Positions 33,909 through 50,488 of a stretch of 64,000 nucleotides of DNA are shown in pieces. The notes beneath the pieces are model-generated. The model did not search any database, was not told where the DNA came from, and was given only the letters and a program-made list of their open reading frames with translations. A program made the translations under genes and the position numbers. Within the stretch, counting starts at the first letter, position 1. Each line of letters opens with the position of its first letter. Origin of the DNA: Amoebidium appalachense (Eukaryota > Ichthyosporea); the NCBI GenBank assembly GCA_963693365.1, contig CAVNZM010000006.1, forward strand, positions 8,246,001-8,310,000, written 5' to 3'.

Positions 33909-35759
33909 TTATTGATCGTAAAAGAGCACGAAGTCGCCTGGCCTGCTGGTAATATGGTGATACCGATCACAGTCAGGCCAAAGTTCATCCCATGTGTTGG
34001 TTGCTGCTTCATAACACAGCCAGTGGTCGTATGGATCACCAACTACTTGCACATGGTGATTCCTGATGGCATCCTCGAGGGCTGTCTGACACGGCAGTTG
34101 AGGGTACCAATCCGGACCATCCAAAACCTGGGCGATAGGAACAGCACTCCACAGGGCATCCGCGCTGGGAGACGTGTCAGGCTGGCCCGTGGTCTTGTTA
34201 ATACCGATATAGCTGCCGCGCTGTTGTTCCAAATGGTCGGAGGGGGTTTGTACCCAATAATTCTCGATCTCTGCTTGCCAGGGGCAGACGGTGTCGGCAT
34301 TGTTGAGCATGATTTGGTCAAATCCACTCGGGGGGTAGATGACGGCCGCTTGCCGGGTTTCGGTGTCGTAAGCATACAACCCGTCAACAACGAATGGCAA
34401 ATCTCTACCTTGCCCCTCCACTTGGGCTTTTTGGAACTCTTCGCGCTCAACATATTTCCTGATTGTGTCAATTAAGTCTCCCCAATCGAAGGGAAGCACA
34501 ATGACGTGTCGTTTGTTCATGACGTCCACAAGCATCTGCCACGACACGCCCACTTGCAGACGCCGCATGTATGTGAAAATTTCGACGGTTTCGATGTCGG
34601 TATCGATCTGGCCCAGGGGAACAAACTCGCCTTCTTCCTGCCCTTCCTGAATCTCGTAAGCAAACCACCCCGTGCACCGCCCGAATATGTTTTTGCGCTC
34701 GGCAGGCCCACCCTCGCTGTAATCCGCCTGGACCCTGCTTACTAAATTCGAAAGCTTTTTGTCCCATTCCAGCTTGTGTCTAATGATGTTTGCGTAGTCG
34801 TACAGGTGGGCTTGGGTACGGGGTGCAGTTGTAACTGGCGGGTTTGAGGCAGCTTGTGCCAAAATATTGGCCTTTTGGGTGGCCATATCTAGTATTATAT
34901 TCGCATGGACATCGTCGTAGCCGTCGTCGTCGTGGTCCCTCCGGTGGGCATAATGGTCCATCAATCGCAGCAGCAAACACGTGTTAAACGACTCTAACGT
35001 ATACGCAGAGCTGTCTAACTTGACAACTCCTGCAGACCCTCGCAACCACGCAGTGCACGGCGGGTAATGCCGCAGTTTGCCGTCCCCCGTGTACCCCTCA
35101 CTGGGGTGTGTCTCTACGATCCTTCTAATAGCATCCTCAGGAAGTAAACCCCACCAGTTCCAGAACCTACTATCCTGAAAATCACTGTTATTCTCTATCG
35201 CGTATTGGACATCCGCCAAAGTGGAGGTTGCAAAAAACATATCGGCAAAGCTCTCGCTCGTTTTTTGGTCCAGTTCGGACATTTTTGCCGCAATCTCTGC
35301 TGCTGTGGCCTGCATCACCGTCCTAGTTGCAAGGCAACAGCGCCCTTCAGGGTTGTACACGGCCAGCTTGTCATAGCTTCGGAGGTACACCGCTGTGCAT
35401 GCACGGAAACCTGCTTTCAACTCTTCCTGCAGTTGCAATAGACTCAACGAGGTGTCTACCTCAAACACAACAAAAGGGTGCAACGTTTCCACTAGAGTGA
35501 CATCTTCGGGGGTTGAAACCGTGGCAAGGCCGTTGGTGTTTGCAAGAGAAAACACTGCAACATCTTCCCCTACAGGGCCTAACAACAGCGGTGTCTTCGA
35601 TGGAACGATCCGAACACGCACTGGCATTGAGGGTGCAAGTCCCATTGCTGACAGCGAAATAATAATTCTGCCTATACCCTGCATGCCAAATCCTGTTGTG
35701 TTTTCGTGCAGCTGAGGTCGGTGTATTTGAAACGATTTGGATATAATAACATCAGTCAT
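33909..35759 (-). CDS. 616-aa hypothetical protein
   Basis: A large intact protein of unknown family beginning MTDVIISKSFQIHRPQLHEN. The first 130 residues look beta-rich (FGMQGIGRIIISLSAMG ... VFEVDTSLSLLQLQ); the middle has helices with QKTSESFADMFF and an acidic stretch DHDDDGYDDV; the C-terminal third is Trp/Pro/Asp-rich (DWYPQLPCQTALED, YDHWLCYEAATNTW). No catalytic motif, signal peptide or membrane segment is seen. Intronless structure and length suit a viral structural or core protein. It lies between two arrays of the same minisatellite unit in opposite orientation (33.07-33.6 and 36.1-36.4 kb), so the gene is in its own repeat-bounded segment. A TATATCC-type AT-rich stretch lies close upstream, but the GGTATAAAAG box is absent. 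Confidence 0.65.
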   Translation of the reverse strand: MTDVIISKSFQIHRPQLHENTTGFGMQGIGRIIISLSAMGLAPSMPVRVRIVPSKTPLLLGPVGEDVAVFSLANTNGLATVSTPEDVTLVETLHPFVVFEVDTSLSLLQLQEELKAGFRACTAVYLRSYDKLAVYNPEGRCCLATRTVMQATAAEIAAKMSELDQKTSESFADMFFATSTLADVQYAIENNSDFQDSRFWNWWGLLPEDAIRRIVETHPSEGYTGDGKLRHYPPCTAWLRGSAGVVKLDSSAYTLESFNTCLLLRLMDHYAHRRDHDDDGYDDVHANIILDMATQKANILAQAASNPPVTTAPRTQAHLYDYANIIRHKLEWDKKLSNLVSRVQADYSEGGPAERKNIFGRCTGWFAYEIQEGQEEGEFVPLGQIDTDIETVEIFTYMRRLQVGVSWQMLVDVMNKRHVIVLPFDWGDLIDTIRKYVEREEFQKAQVEGQGRDLPFVVDGLYAYDTETRQAAVIYPPSGFDQIMLNNADTVCPWQAEIENYWVQTPSDHLEQQRGSYIGINKTTGQPDTSPSADALWSAVPIAQVLDGPDWYPQLPCQTALEDAIRNHHVQVVGDPYDHWLCYEAATNTWDELWPDCDRYHHITSRPGDFVLFYDQ

Positions 35760-36103
35760 CGCGCTGATTGGCTAAACGCGGATGACACATCTTTTAACGG
35801 ATGATTGGTTGGATAAATCTAGTTACCATCGGCTAGCCGCGCTGATTGGCCAAATCCAATTGGTGGCATAACCCGTGCGCAAGCCCGAAAATTCGGATTT
35901 GTTTCTTGGTATTTTTTGAAGTCCGGAATATTTTTGCCTGGGGTGTATGGTATTTTTCATCCCCAGTTAAAGGGGGTAAAAGGGGGTTCCTATTTTAGCT
36001 TACCACGAAATTTGCAGGGGTTTACCATAAACTGAAAATATGATGGTATTTTTGAAACGTTTAGGGTATTTTTTACCGTAAAAACGGGGTTATGGTCGGG
36101 CCT
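35760..36103. other. AT-rich intergenic region
   Basis: No gene is seen. It holds CCAAT-like words (GATTGGCTAAA, GATTGGTTGG, GATTGGCCAAAT) near the start of the 616-aa gene and repeated GTATTTTT(C/G) words at 35,910-36,075. Confidence 0.5.
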
Positions 36104-36420
36104 GCCCGTGCGCTTGCACCTGTGTTGCTTGAGAGTAGGGTCATGAGCGCTATCACCGTGCGCTTGCACCTGTGTTGCTTGAGAGTAGGGTCATGAGCGC
36201 TATCACCGTGCGCTTGCACCTGTGTTGCTTGAGAGTAGGGTCATGAGCGCTATCACCGTGCGCTTGCACCTGTGTTGCTTGAGAGTAGGGTCATGAGCGC
36301 TATCACCGTGCGCTTGCACCTGTGTTGCTTGAGAGTAGGGTCATGAGCGCTATCACCGTGCGCTTGCACCTGTGTTGTTGGCGAGTAGGGTCATGATCGC
36401 TATCACCATACCCTTGCTCA
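36104..36420 (-). repeat. 50-base minisatellite, six copies
   Basis: The unit CCGTGCGCTTGCACCTGTGT TGCTTGAGAGTAGGGTCATG continues with AGCGCTATCA; copies start at about 36,104, 36,154, 36,204, 36,254, 36,304 and 36,354. It is the reverse complement of the unit at 33,069-33,600. A 20-base C-run follows. Confidence 0.9.
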
Positions 36421-36508
36421 TGAGCGCCCCCCCCCCCCCCCCCCCCCAAACCCTCCTCCCATCTGCCCGCACAACCCCAACCCCACATTATATCGTGCAC
36501 CGGGTAAC

Positions 36509-36902
36509 ATGGACGCTGGCGCACCCCTTCCCCCACCCAGCCCATTCGCACCCCCCTCCCCCGATCCGCACAAGCCCGCGCAGCACCCCCGGGCCCTCCC
36601 CCATCCTACTGGCCATCCTGGCCGGCCTGATCCTCTACGTGCTCTGGGACACGTTCAGCCCACGTGTGCGGCGGCGCCTGGCAGTGCTCAAGTGCCAGCG
36701 CGCGTGCCCAATGTGTGCCAGCTGCGGCAGCTGCGTTCCCCGCCGCAAGTGTGCGCACTGCCCCCGCTGCCACGTGTGCGGTGCCAGCCCCACTCGGTGC
36801 GCACAGTGCCCCGCATGCACGCGCTGCCCGCCCGAGCAGAAGTGCCCGGCGTGCCCCACGTGTGCGCATGCGCCTGCGGTGGTGATCAAGGAGCGCACTT
36901 GA
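36509..36902 (+). CDS. Membrane-anchored CxxC-rich protein (frameshifted)
   Basis: Two coherent parts in different frames: MDAGAPLPPPSPFAPPSPDP from the ATG at 36,509, then from about 36,570 another frame reading TPGPSPILLAILAGLILYVLWD (a membrane segment) and a cysteine-rich domain with repeated C-x-x-C (KCQRACPMCASCGSCVPRRK; CAHCPRCHVCG; CAQCPACTRC; CPACPTC) to the stop at 36,902. About 16 cysteines in eight CxxC-type pairs suggest zinc- or metal-binding knuckles. The shift coincides with C-runs (CCCCCCTCCCCC at 36,551-36,562). An alternative in-frame ATG at 36,420 would need no shift, but it precedes the AT-rich ATTATATCG at 36,488. Family unknown. Confidence 0.5.
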
Positions 36903-36938
36903 AGGGTTGGGTGAGCAGAGATTTTTGTGGCATAGAGT

Positions 36939-37199
36939 ATGGCGTACCGATGGGAGTACAAGCTGAAGGAGGAGCCCGGCAAGGCACCCGTGGTGCAGGC
37001 AACTATTGTGCCGACCGAGGCCACCACCCGGCGGACGCAGATGGAGCAACGAGCATACGCACAAGAGCTTGCGGAAAAGGGCTATATAGATCTGCCCGAT
37101 GAGTTGGCGGAGAAGTGTGGATTCAAGAAGTGGGTGCCGAAGAATCAACGACAGACAGCAATTGTACTGCAGAAGATGATGGAGCCTGAGGATGCATAG
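36939..37199 (+). CDS. Small hypothetical protein
   Basis: An 86-residue charged protein, MAYRWEYKLKEEPGKAPVVQ, with mixed Lys/Glu helices and no cysteine clusters apart from one (EKCGFKKW). No family is recognised. It follows the CxxC gene by 36 bases on the same strand. It is the last gene with viral-type compactness; from here on simple repeats dominate. After the stop a 40-base direct repeat (ACAAACATGGAAAATGTAAA twice, 37,233-37,300) occurs. Confidence 0.55.
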   Translation: MAYRWEYKLKEEPGKAPVVQATIVPTEATTRRTQMEQRAYAQELAEKGYIDLPDELAEKCGFKKWVPKNQRQTAIVLQKMMEPEDA

Positions 37200-37390
37200 A
37201 GACCTACACACAAAGGATGAATGGACTTACACCACAAACATGGAAAATGTAAATGACGAGAGAATCTCCACAAACATGGAAAATGTAAATGACGAGAGAA
37301 TCTGTTGGGATGTTTAATTTTGATGAGCTGGAGTCTATCTCCCCCCCCCTCCCCTTCACCGTTCAATGAAAACTTGGTAGCATGTGTATC

Positions 37391-37489
<99 letters not shown>

Positions 37490-38049
37490 CAATGTACGTG
37501 CCAGTGTGCTTGTACACAGATTGAAAAGGAGACTTGGGGTATATTAAATGGAGTCTCTCCCGCTACCACGGGCAAATACATTCAATAATCATTACGGAAA
37601 CTTGGTACTGTTACCGGGCAAATACAATATACATGAAAATTTGGATAAGATTGAAGCAGATCACATTCGAATAAACATTACAGATAACTTGGTATGAAAA
37701 CTTTGTACCACGTCTTTCCTCCACCACACCCATCACAAACCCCTATAGATGTGGATGTGTGCCTACTGCCCACACCACCACAAATACGTTTCCCCCACCG
37801 CACCCACCACAAACCCTAAGTAAGATGTGAATGTGGGGCCTACCCGCCGCCACCACTACAACTACGTTTCCCTCACCGCACCCACCACAAACCCTAAGTA
37901 AGATGTGAATGTGGGGCCTACCCGCCGCCACCACTACAACTACGTTTCCCCCACCGCACCCACCACAAACCCTAAGTAAGATGTGAATGTGGGGCCTACC
38001 CGCCGCCACCACTACAACTACGTTTCCCCCACCGCACCCACCACAAACC
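37200..38049. repeat. Microsatellite and minisatellite region
   Basis: No gene is seen. (TG)n at 37,393-37,488; four copies of an about 76-base unit (AAGATGTGAATGTGGGGCCT ACCCGCCGCCACC) from 37,745 to 38,050, ending at the stop codon of the JmjC gene. This is where viral-type gene density ends. Confidence 0.85.
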
Positions 38050-43872
<5,823 letters not shown>

Positions 43873-44143
43873 TGGAAACATGTACAACAGCAGCGCCGGG
43901 CGAAAGTGACACGAACTGGTGTGGTGCGCTTGATTATGTTTGAAACATGCACAACAGCAGCGCTGGGCGAAAGTGACACGAACTGATGTGGTGCGCCTGA
44001 TTACGTTTGAAACATGCACAACAGCAGCGCTGGGCGAAAGTGACACGAATTGGTGTGGCGCGCTTGGTTATGTTTGAAACATGTACAACAGCAGCGCCGG
44101 GCGAAAGTAACACGAACTGGTGTGGTGCGCTTGGTTATATTTG
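43873..44143 (+). repeat. 67-base tandem repeat, four copies
   Basis: Unit GAAACATGTACAACAGCAGC, GCCGGGCGAAAGTGACACGA, ACTGGTGTGGTGCGCTTG... at 43,873, 43,942, 44,009 and 44,076 with few differences. Confidence 0.9.
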
Positions 44144-45614
44144 TTCGTTCGGGAATCAAGATGGACTCTTGTAATTTCTCCGTTGTATATAGAGCGCAAA
44201 GAGAGTGTTGAACATATATTCTCATTTCGCAAAGCTTGAAGCAAGCAAGAAAATCACGTTTTTGATGACTGGCCAATTAATGTTTTGTTCAGTTTGGCCA
44301 ATGGAATCACTGATTGGCGCGTACGTGATAATAAGCTAATCAGTGAGATCGGCTAATAATAGTTTGGGTAGCAAGGCCAGCCTGCCCAACCAAGACCCTT
44401 TTGCGAGTAACAATTGTGATTTATTCTAATAGGCAATAAATATTAAAAAAGCATAATTTATTTATGTTTATTTATACTTTACGCGGACACAGACATTTGC
44501 TTGGAATTTTGTTTGGAAAGGGTCCTGTGAATCTGGTCTTCGAAAAGCGTTGCAGCCTTGAGTCACGGTGTATTGACCAACTAGATTGTACCAATGCCGA
44601 TAAGCGCTTGCCTAGAGTACCAGTGCCCGATCACGTTGACCCAACCACTATTCACCAATCACCGATTGGTTTTGTTGGCTGGCGCATTTACGTGATGACT
44701 GGCCAATGAAATTACTTAGTGACTGATAGCAGCACCGACCCTGGAGCGTTTTGACTGAGCAAGGAATAAGGGAAATCCTAAAAGAGGGTTGTATGTTTTA
44801 TGACATATAAGGTTCTATAAATAAACAACCATGCGCTTGGGATTTTGGTTGGAAAGCGTTTTGTATTTGCCCAATTTGAATCCGATGCTTCGATTTCGGT
44901 CAATCAGAATACCCTGAGCATCAGCGCCGCGATCACGTGGGGCAAGAACCAACCCCTATGCACCAATCAAAACGCTTGCACGTAAAAAGGTCCGCGAATA
45001 AGATGTTGTGAAAGCGTATATCCTTCGATGTTTTAAACTAGCGCTCGTTTTGTCCTGTATATTATATTTTTATTTCGTATATTCACCTTTTTTATACAGT
45101 TTACCTGTGAACCAAACACGATTAGAGATATATTCACTAACAGCGCCAAAAGGTTCTGTTTTTCTTATGCTTGATTCTCGTAACATAAGATCGTATTTTG
45201 CGCAATGGCTTCACATAAATTATTGATGGCGGTTTTTTTATATCAGTTCACAGCGCTGTCATTTTCTACTTTTCTGATTCTTTTGTTCATGGCTGTGTTT
45301 GCACACGACGGTGTTTGCCTAGAGAAACGTAACACTCTCTTTTTTTTTTCTTTTTCTCTTGTTCACGACTGGGTTTGCACAGGACTGTGTTTGCGCAGAG
45401 AAACGTAACACTCTTTTTTTTACTTTTTCCTTTGTTCACAACAGAGAATCGTATTCGTAGCACTTTCTTTTTTTTTTCCTTTTTCCCTTGTTTTTTTTTT
45501 CCTTTTCCCTTGTTCACGACTGGGTTTGCACACGACTGTGTTTGCGCAGAGAAACGTAAGACTTCCTTTCTTTTTTTCCCTTTGTTTATCCTTTTTTTTG
45601 TGAAAACTGTCACG
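44144..45614. other. AT-rich region, no gene recognised
   Basis: Composition changes to AT-rich with many CCAAT/ATTGG words (for instance GACTGGCCAAT twice). 45,280-45,600 carries a degenerate tandem unit, CACGACTGGGTTTGCACA / GTGTTTGCGCAGAGAAACGT followed by T-runs, about four copies. Possible promoter for the gene at 45,615. Confidence 0.5.
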
Positions 45615-46935
45615 ATGGATTATTCCCAGCAAACTCTCGGGTCGGGGTCATACGAAACCAACATCAGCAAGTCCGCCGACCCCGTCACAACGCAAGCCCC
45701 CCCCCCATCCAACCCCCCCCCCACACTCCGGCGGCGAAGTCCCCTCCCCATCCAACCCCCCCCCCACACTCCGGCGGCGAAATCCCCCCCCATCCAACCC
45801 CCCCCCCCACACTCCGGCGGCGAAATCCCCCCCCCATCCAACCCCCCCCCCCACACTCCGGCGGCGAAATCCCCCCCCCATCCAACCCCCCCCCCCACAC
45901 TCCGGCGACACTGCTCCCGTCGATCCAAAAATGTTCGAAGAGTACTTGGAGACTGTGTTGCAGTCGAAAGTAGACAGTGCCATTGCCTCTGCATTGGCAA
46001 AGGTCGGTACTGCGGCCACTGCACCCGCTGTCACCACCCCAACCACCGAATTGCAGGAGAAGCTGGAAGCCGCAGAGAAAGAATTACAAACGAAGGATCA
46101 CGACATCCAAATCCTTAAGGGGGAAATTGCCGAGCTAAAATCGGCGGCGGCCAAACAAAAACACCTTGCAGATGCAAAGGAACAGGTGTTATCGGCAAAG
46201 AATCGGGACCTCGAAGGGCAGCTTGTTGGAAAGGTGGCCGATATCCTGGAGCATCAGACTGAAGGGGAAAGATACCGGGCCGAGATTACCAAGCTTCAGT
46301 CACACATTGCGACCATGAGGGAATCATACCGTAGAACAATCGACGAGAGCACACAGAAACTTCGTGATTGGAATGACCCCCAGCCCCTCCCCGACATTAC
46401 CGTCCAACACGGTCTCGCCCCCCCCCTCCCCCCCCCTGGTACGACCAATCAAAAAAACACCCCCACCCTCCCCCCGCCCGGTACCACTCAGCCCAAAACC
46501 CCCCTCAACCTCCCCCTGCCCATTCTCACCCTCCCCCCACCCGGTTTAGCCTCTGTCATGCCCGTACCCCCCTTCAATCCGTCCCTCACCACCGTTACCA
46601 GCACCCAATCCCACACTTTTGGTGCCTCCATGATGTCGAACCCCTCTGCATATTCCCAGGGTTCAAAGAGAGGGGTGTCAGATATTTCTTTCGGTGTGTA
46701 CAAACGGCACCGCCAGGAAGAGACGTCATTTGAGACGGCAATAGATGAGGAATTGGAGGACATGATGGGTATGGGCGAGAAGGTCGAGGGGAAGAAAGGG
46801 AAAGAAAGTGGTCGAGCAAAGAAACCAAAACCGAGTCAGAAACCAGCCCCTGCCCGCAGTGGCAGGACACGAGCAAAGCAAGTTTCAGATATACAGGTTA
46901 TTCACGGGGACAGTGATGAAGACGAAGAAGATTAG
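45615..46935 (+). CDS. Coiled-coil, proline-rich nuclear-type protein disrupted by a minisatellite
   Basis: Starts MDYSQQTLGSGSYETNISKS at 45,615. A five-copy C-rich unit (CACACTCCGGCGGCGAAATC plus C-runs, 45,700-45,905) changes the frame, and the main part follows in another frame from about 45,910 (APVDPKMFEEYLETVLQS). That part has a long coiled coil (about 46,040-46,360; TELQEKLEAAEKELQTKDHD), a proline-rich stretch with PPPGTT repeats, then KRHRQEE, Lys-rich KGKESGRAKKPKPSQK and an acidic end, DSDEDEED. These suggest a nuclear, perhaps chromatin- or virus-core-associated protein. The family is unknown. Intronless. Repeat number variation would switch the N-terminal frame on or off. Confidence 0.55.
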
Positions 46936-47291
46936 GTTGGGAGTGGTGAGGGGTGTGTTTTGATTTTGTTGTATGTGTCAGGGGCTGGGTATGGCCACAG
47001 GGGCTGGCTGATGTATTTTAATATATGACTGTTGATACTGGTAGCACCTTACGGTTTCTGTATTTATGTTAACGAGCATCTTATGGATCATAGCATGTAG
47101 GCATCTTTTTTTTCTGGTTCTGGATGGTTTAGTATCTTGTGGTTATTATATATGTACAAGTCTTCTGGATGGTTTAGTATCTTGTGGTTATTATATATGT
47201 ACAAGTCTTGTTTTGCTGTTTTAAATATCGATTGTATACAAAGAAGTCCAGGTCCCTTTTGGTACACACTTGCATGCACGTTCAAAGTCTC

Positions 47292-47322
<31 letters not shown>

Positions 47323-47404
47323 ACACTCCCTCCCCATGCATGCATGCCCGTGTGGCACACAGTTTGTGTGCTTTCATAAGTCTATTGCATGCACGTTCAA
47401 AGTC

Positions 47405-47458
<54 letters not shown>

Positions 47459-47772
47459 ACACACACACTCCCTCCCCATGCATGCATGCCCGTGTGGCAC
47501 ACAGTTTGTGTGCTTTCATAAGTCTATTGCATGCACGTTCAAAGTCTCCCCCCCCCCCCCCCCCCCCCCCCCACCCCACACTCCCTCCCCATGCATGCAT
47601 GCCCGTGTGGCACACAGTTTGTGTGCTTTCATAAGTCTATTGCATGCACGTTCAAAGTCTCCCCCCCCCCCCCCCCCCCCCCCCCACCCCACACTCCCTC
47701 CCCATGCATGCATGCCCGTGTGGCACACAGTTTGTGTGCTTTCATAAGTCTATTGCATGCACGTTCAAAGTC

Positions 47773-47826
<54 letters not shown>

Positions 47827-48421
47827 CCTCCCCATGCATGCATGCCCGTGTGGCACATAGTCTATGCACGTTCAAAGTCTCCCCCCCCCCCCCTCCCCCC
47901 CCCCCACCCCACACTCCCTCCCCATGCATGCATGCCCGTGTGGCACACAGTTTGTGTGCTTTCATAAGTCTATCGATGTATATTGCATGCACGTTTAAAG
48001 TATTTATTTCCCCTCTTTTTGCACACACAGCTTTGCACACACAGCAACTGTCTTTTTATTGTATCCACTTTGGGTATGAAGCGCTGGCGCTGGGTTTGTC
48101 GTATACTCCACTTCGGGGCTTTTGTATGCAGCGCTTATTTCCCCTCTTTTTGCACACACAGCTTTGCACACACAGCAACTGTCTTTTTATTGTATCCACT
48201 TTGGGTATGAAGCGCTGGCGCTGGGTTTGTCGTATACTCCACTTCGGGGCTTTTGTATGCAGCGCTTATTTCCCCTCTTTTTGCACACACAGCTTTGCAC
48301 ACACAGCAACTGTCTTTTTATTGTATCCACTTTGGGTATGAAGCGCTGGCGCTGGGTTTGTCGTATACTCCACTTCGGGTCTTTTTGTATGCAGCGCTGG
48401 CGCGGTGACACGTCAATCGGA
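46936..48421. repeat. Minisatellites and poly-C tracts
   Basis: No gene is seen. A 40-base duplication (CTGGATGGTTTAGTATCTTG) at 47,122-47,210; six copies of a unit of about 95-125 bases (CCCATGCATGCATGCCCGTG, TGGCACACAGTTTGTGTGCT, TTCATAAGTCTATTGCATGC plus a C-run of up to 53) from 47,260 to 47,990; and three copies of a 130-base unit (TTATTTCCCCTCTTTTTGCA...) at 48,000-48,412. Confidence 0.9.
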
Positions 48422-48694
48422 TTAAAAGTCCGAGTGACTTGTTTGTCTCAGAGTGGTGTCGTACTCCGCAGCACCCGTCTTCTTATTGAAATAGTATATG
48501 ACTGCATACATCAATGGTGTAACCAATAAACATGTGAGGACAATAGCAGCGCTGACGTACACCAGATACATTTTGTTCACTTTCTCTCTAGCATTCGGTT
48601 CGGACTTCATTAAATTGTACCAGTGTATATTTGCAACGACACTGCATATAGATATCACATAAAGAATGCCTGTGGTGACCGTGCTGTCGAACAT
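48422..48694 (-). CDS. Small membrane protein
   Basis: Two or three membrane segments: TTGILYVISICSVVANI (near the N-terminus) and KMYLVYVSAAIVLTCLLVTPLMYAVIYYF, followed by a polar tail. The coherent frame continues upstream of the ATG at 48,692-48,694 (NTSDTESFVRYTY) without another ATG, so the true start may be an upstream exon. From this ATG it is 90 residues. No family is recognised. It lies next to three copies of a 130-base repeat. Viral or host origin cannot be decided. Confidence 0.4.
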   Translation of the reverse strand: MFDSTVTTGILYVISICSVVANIHWYNLMKSEPNAREKVNKMYLVYVSAAIVLTCLLVTPLMYAVIYYFNKKTGAAEYDTTLRQTSHSDF

Positions 48695-48998
48695 GTACGT
48701 GTACCTCACAAAACTTTCAGTATCCGACGTGTTACACCCCAAAAGTGACCTCTCTGAGATCTTGCCTGTGGTACAAACTCTTGATGCCGTGTTGCTCTTG
48801 TGTTTTACCAGTACCCCTCTCTCCAGATGCCGAATTTAGATTGGAATTCGTGAATACACCCATGTGATTGGTCAGTGGTTTGGCACCAAGAGATTGATTG
48901 ATATGCCATCAACCAGTCAACAAAAAGTACTCGCTTTTACTTTTTGTCTCACTTCACCCCAATCCAAGAACAGTGCACACCAAAACAAAACACTAGAA

Positions 48999-49481
48999 AT
49001 GGGAGACACACTTTTGCGCCCCGATTCGGTTGACCCCGAACGATGCCCTGCATTTGCACCCTCAAAAAAAGCCCAGTGCAAAAACAAAAAGAAAACATGC
49101 CCACACCACAAGGACGGCTTCAAGCCCTGGGTATGCTTTGCCCCTGCCACCGGTGCCCTCCTCTACAGCGACAACACCATCAACATCCTCCACACCCACA
49201 AGGCCGGGGACTATGGTCATGCAAACCTCCTGTTGGACGACCTCGTGGCCGCCTTTACAGTCGCAGAAATGCAGCGCCCTCGCACCGAGCGCACCGGGGC
49301 ACCCGTGCCAACTGTGTCCACTCCGGATCCACCCATGGGTGCACCACAGCCACCGGTTGTAGCTGCAGCAGTGGGTGTGGGCAGGGAAAATGGGTACTGC
49401 CAGGGCAAAACCAAGGCTGGCAATCCCTGCAAAAACAGGGTGAAATCTACGACCCATTGCCATAAGCACAAGCCCAAATAA
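48999..49481 (+). CDS. Protein with two Cys/His zinc-type motifs
   Basis: A 160-residue intronless protein. The N-terminal motif RCPAFAPSKKAQCKNKKKTC followed by PHH, and the C-terminal motif YCQGKTKAGNPCKNRVKSTT followed by HCHKHK, share the C-x(5-8)-G/A-x-x-C-K-N-x(6-9)-C-x-x-H arrangement of the small zinc-binding C-x-x-x-T-K-x-G-x-x-C-K motif found in NCLDV and eukaryotic proteins of unknown role. The middle (WVCFAPATGALLYSD ... AFTVAEMQRP) is a folded domain of unknown type with a Pro-rich linker. The ATG at 48,999 is used; an upstream in-frame ATG exists at 48,903. AAATAAAAAA overlaps the stop and may be the poly(A) signal. Confidence 0.6.
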   Translation: MGDTLLRPDSVDPERCPAFAPSKKAQCKNKKKTCPHHKDGFKPWVCFAPATGALLYSDNTINILHTHKAGDYGHANLLLDDLVAAFTVAEMQRPRTERTGAPVPTVSTPDPPMGAPQPPVVAAAVGVGRENGYCQGKTKAGNPCKNRVKSTTHCHKHKPK

Positions 49482-49544
49482 AAAAACCACCCACACAGCC
49501 GCATGGTGCCAACATACACTATCCTCCCCGTGAGTGGCATGCCA

Positions 49545-49725
49545 GTCTCCCCTGCTCCCCTGCCTCCCCTGCTCCCCTGCCTCCCGGAACCAGGCCCCAG
49601 TGAGTGCTCACGTGCCCCCCCCTGCCTCCCCTGCTCCCCTGCCTCCCGGAACCAGGCCCCAGTGAGTGCTCACGTGCCCCCCCCTGCTCCCCTGCTCCCC
49701 TGCCTCCCGGAACCACGCCCCGGCG
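49545..49725 (+). repeat. CCTGCCTCCC repeat
   Basis: Three imperfect copies of a unit with CCCTGCTCCCCTGCCTCCCGGAACCAGGCCCCAGTGAGTG and a C-run. Confidence 0.8.
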
Positions 49726-49763
49726 CAGTGGCAGCTATTTTTAGATATAGAGATTCCATGGCC

Positions 49764-49860
49764 ACATGGCCAGATGGCCAGATCATTTTGCTCACCGTTT
49801 TATCCCGTTTTATCCACCTTTTTCCACACACTGAATTTGACCTGGCCATCTGGCCATCTG
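49764..49860. repeat. Inverted repeat TGGCCAGATGGCCAG
   Basis: TGGCCAGATGGCCAG near 49,768 and its exact reverse complement near 49,842 bracket about 60 bases; a hairpin or small element end. Confidence 0.6.
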
Positions 49861-50019
49861 GGTAGAGACCGTTTTCTGTTCTGATATTGGAGAACTGTCT
49901 GATAGTGATAGCAAATGTCATTCGAAGAACAATCGGGAAACCCCGTGGTGTGACAACCAATCAGAATGAAGCAACAGTGATATCCGGATCATCGTCCGCC
50001 AGCCGCACCGTGTGCACAG

Positions 50020-50140
50020 ATATCATGATATATGTATTTAAATTATATGTATATTCATATATATAAATATATATAAATATAATTTATGATATATATTTAT
50101 ATATGTTTATATATCTATATTCTATAATATAAATATATTA
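50020..50140. repeat. (TA)n-rich tract
   Basis: Almost pure A/T with ATATAT words; no gene. Confidence 0.85.
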
Positions 50141-50488
50141 CAACTTTGATGTATGTAGAACGCATGAAGGGATTATCGGCTTGACTCATCGGATTCGAAC
50201 CACCATGCTTGTCCTGCTGCGTGATTGGTGTTTTGTAATCTGATTAATGATAATCAGATTGAACCGATTTTTGTTCGGCTGTGTGATTGGTATTCATTAG
50301 TCACATTATGGATAATCCGATTATGCTCCTGTTTCTTGATTGGTCTTCTCCAATCATTAATGATTGTCCGTTATGACAGTTTTTTTCCCACCCTTCGGAG
50401 GTCAGTTTTCACTTGCACTTCCGCTGTTCAAGAAGTCTGAGCTGTAACTCCTTTCAGTTGCACCCGTGGCTTGTAGGCTAACTAGACG

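Noticed and set aside
36104-36420. Regularly spaced 50-base repeats, considered as a CRISPR-like array
   Set aside because: The units are head to tail without unique spacers and the DNA is eukaryotic/viral; it is a minisatellite.
50180-50215. GGTTCGAATCC (minus strand) resembling a tRNA T-arm, and TGGTATAGTGG at 51,003 resembling a D-arm
   Set aside because: The two are on different strands and 800 bases apart; no cloverleaf can be built around either.
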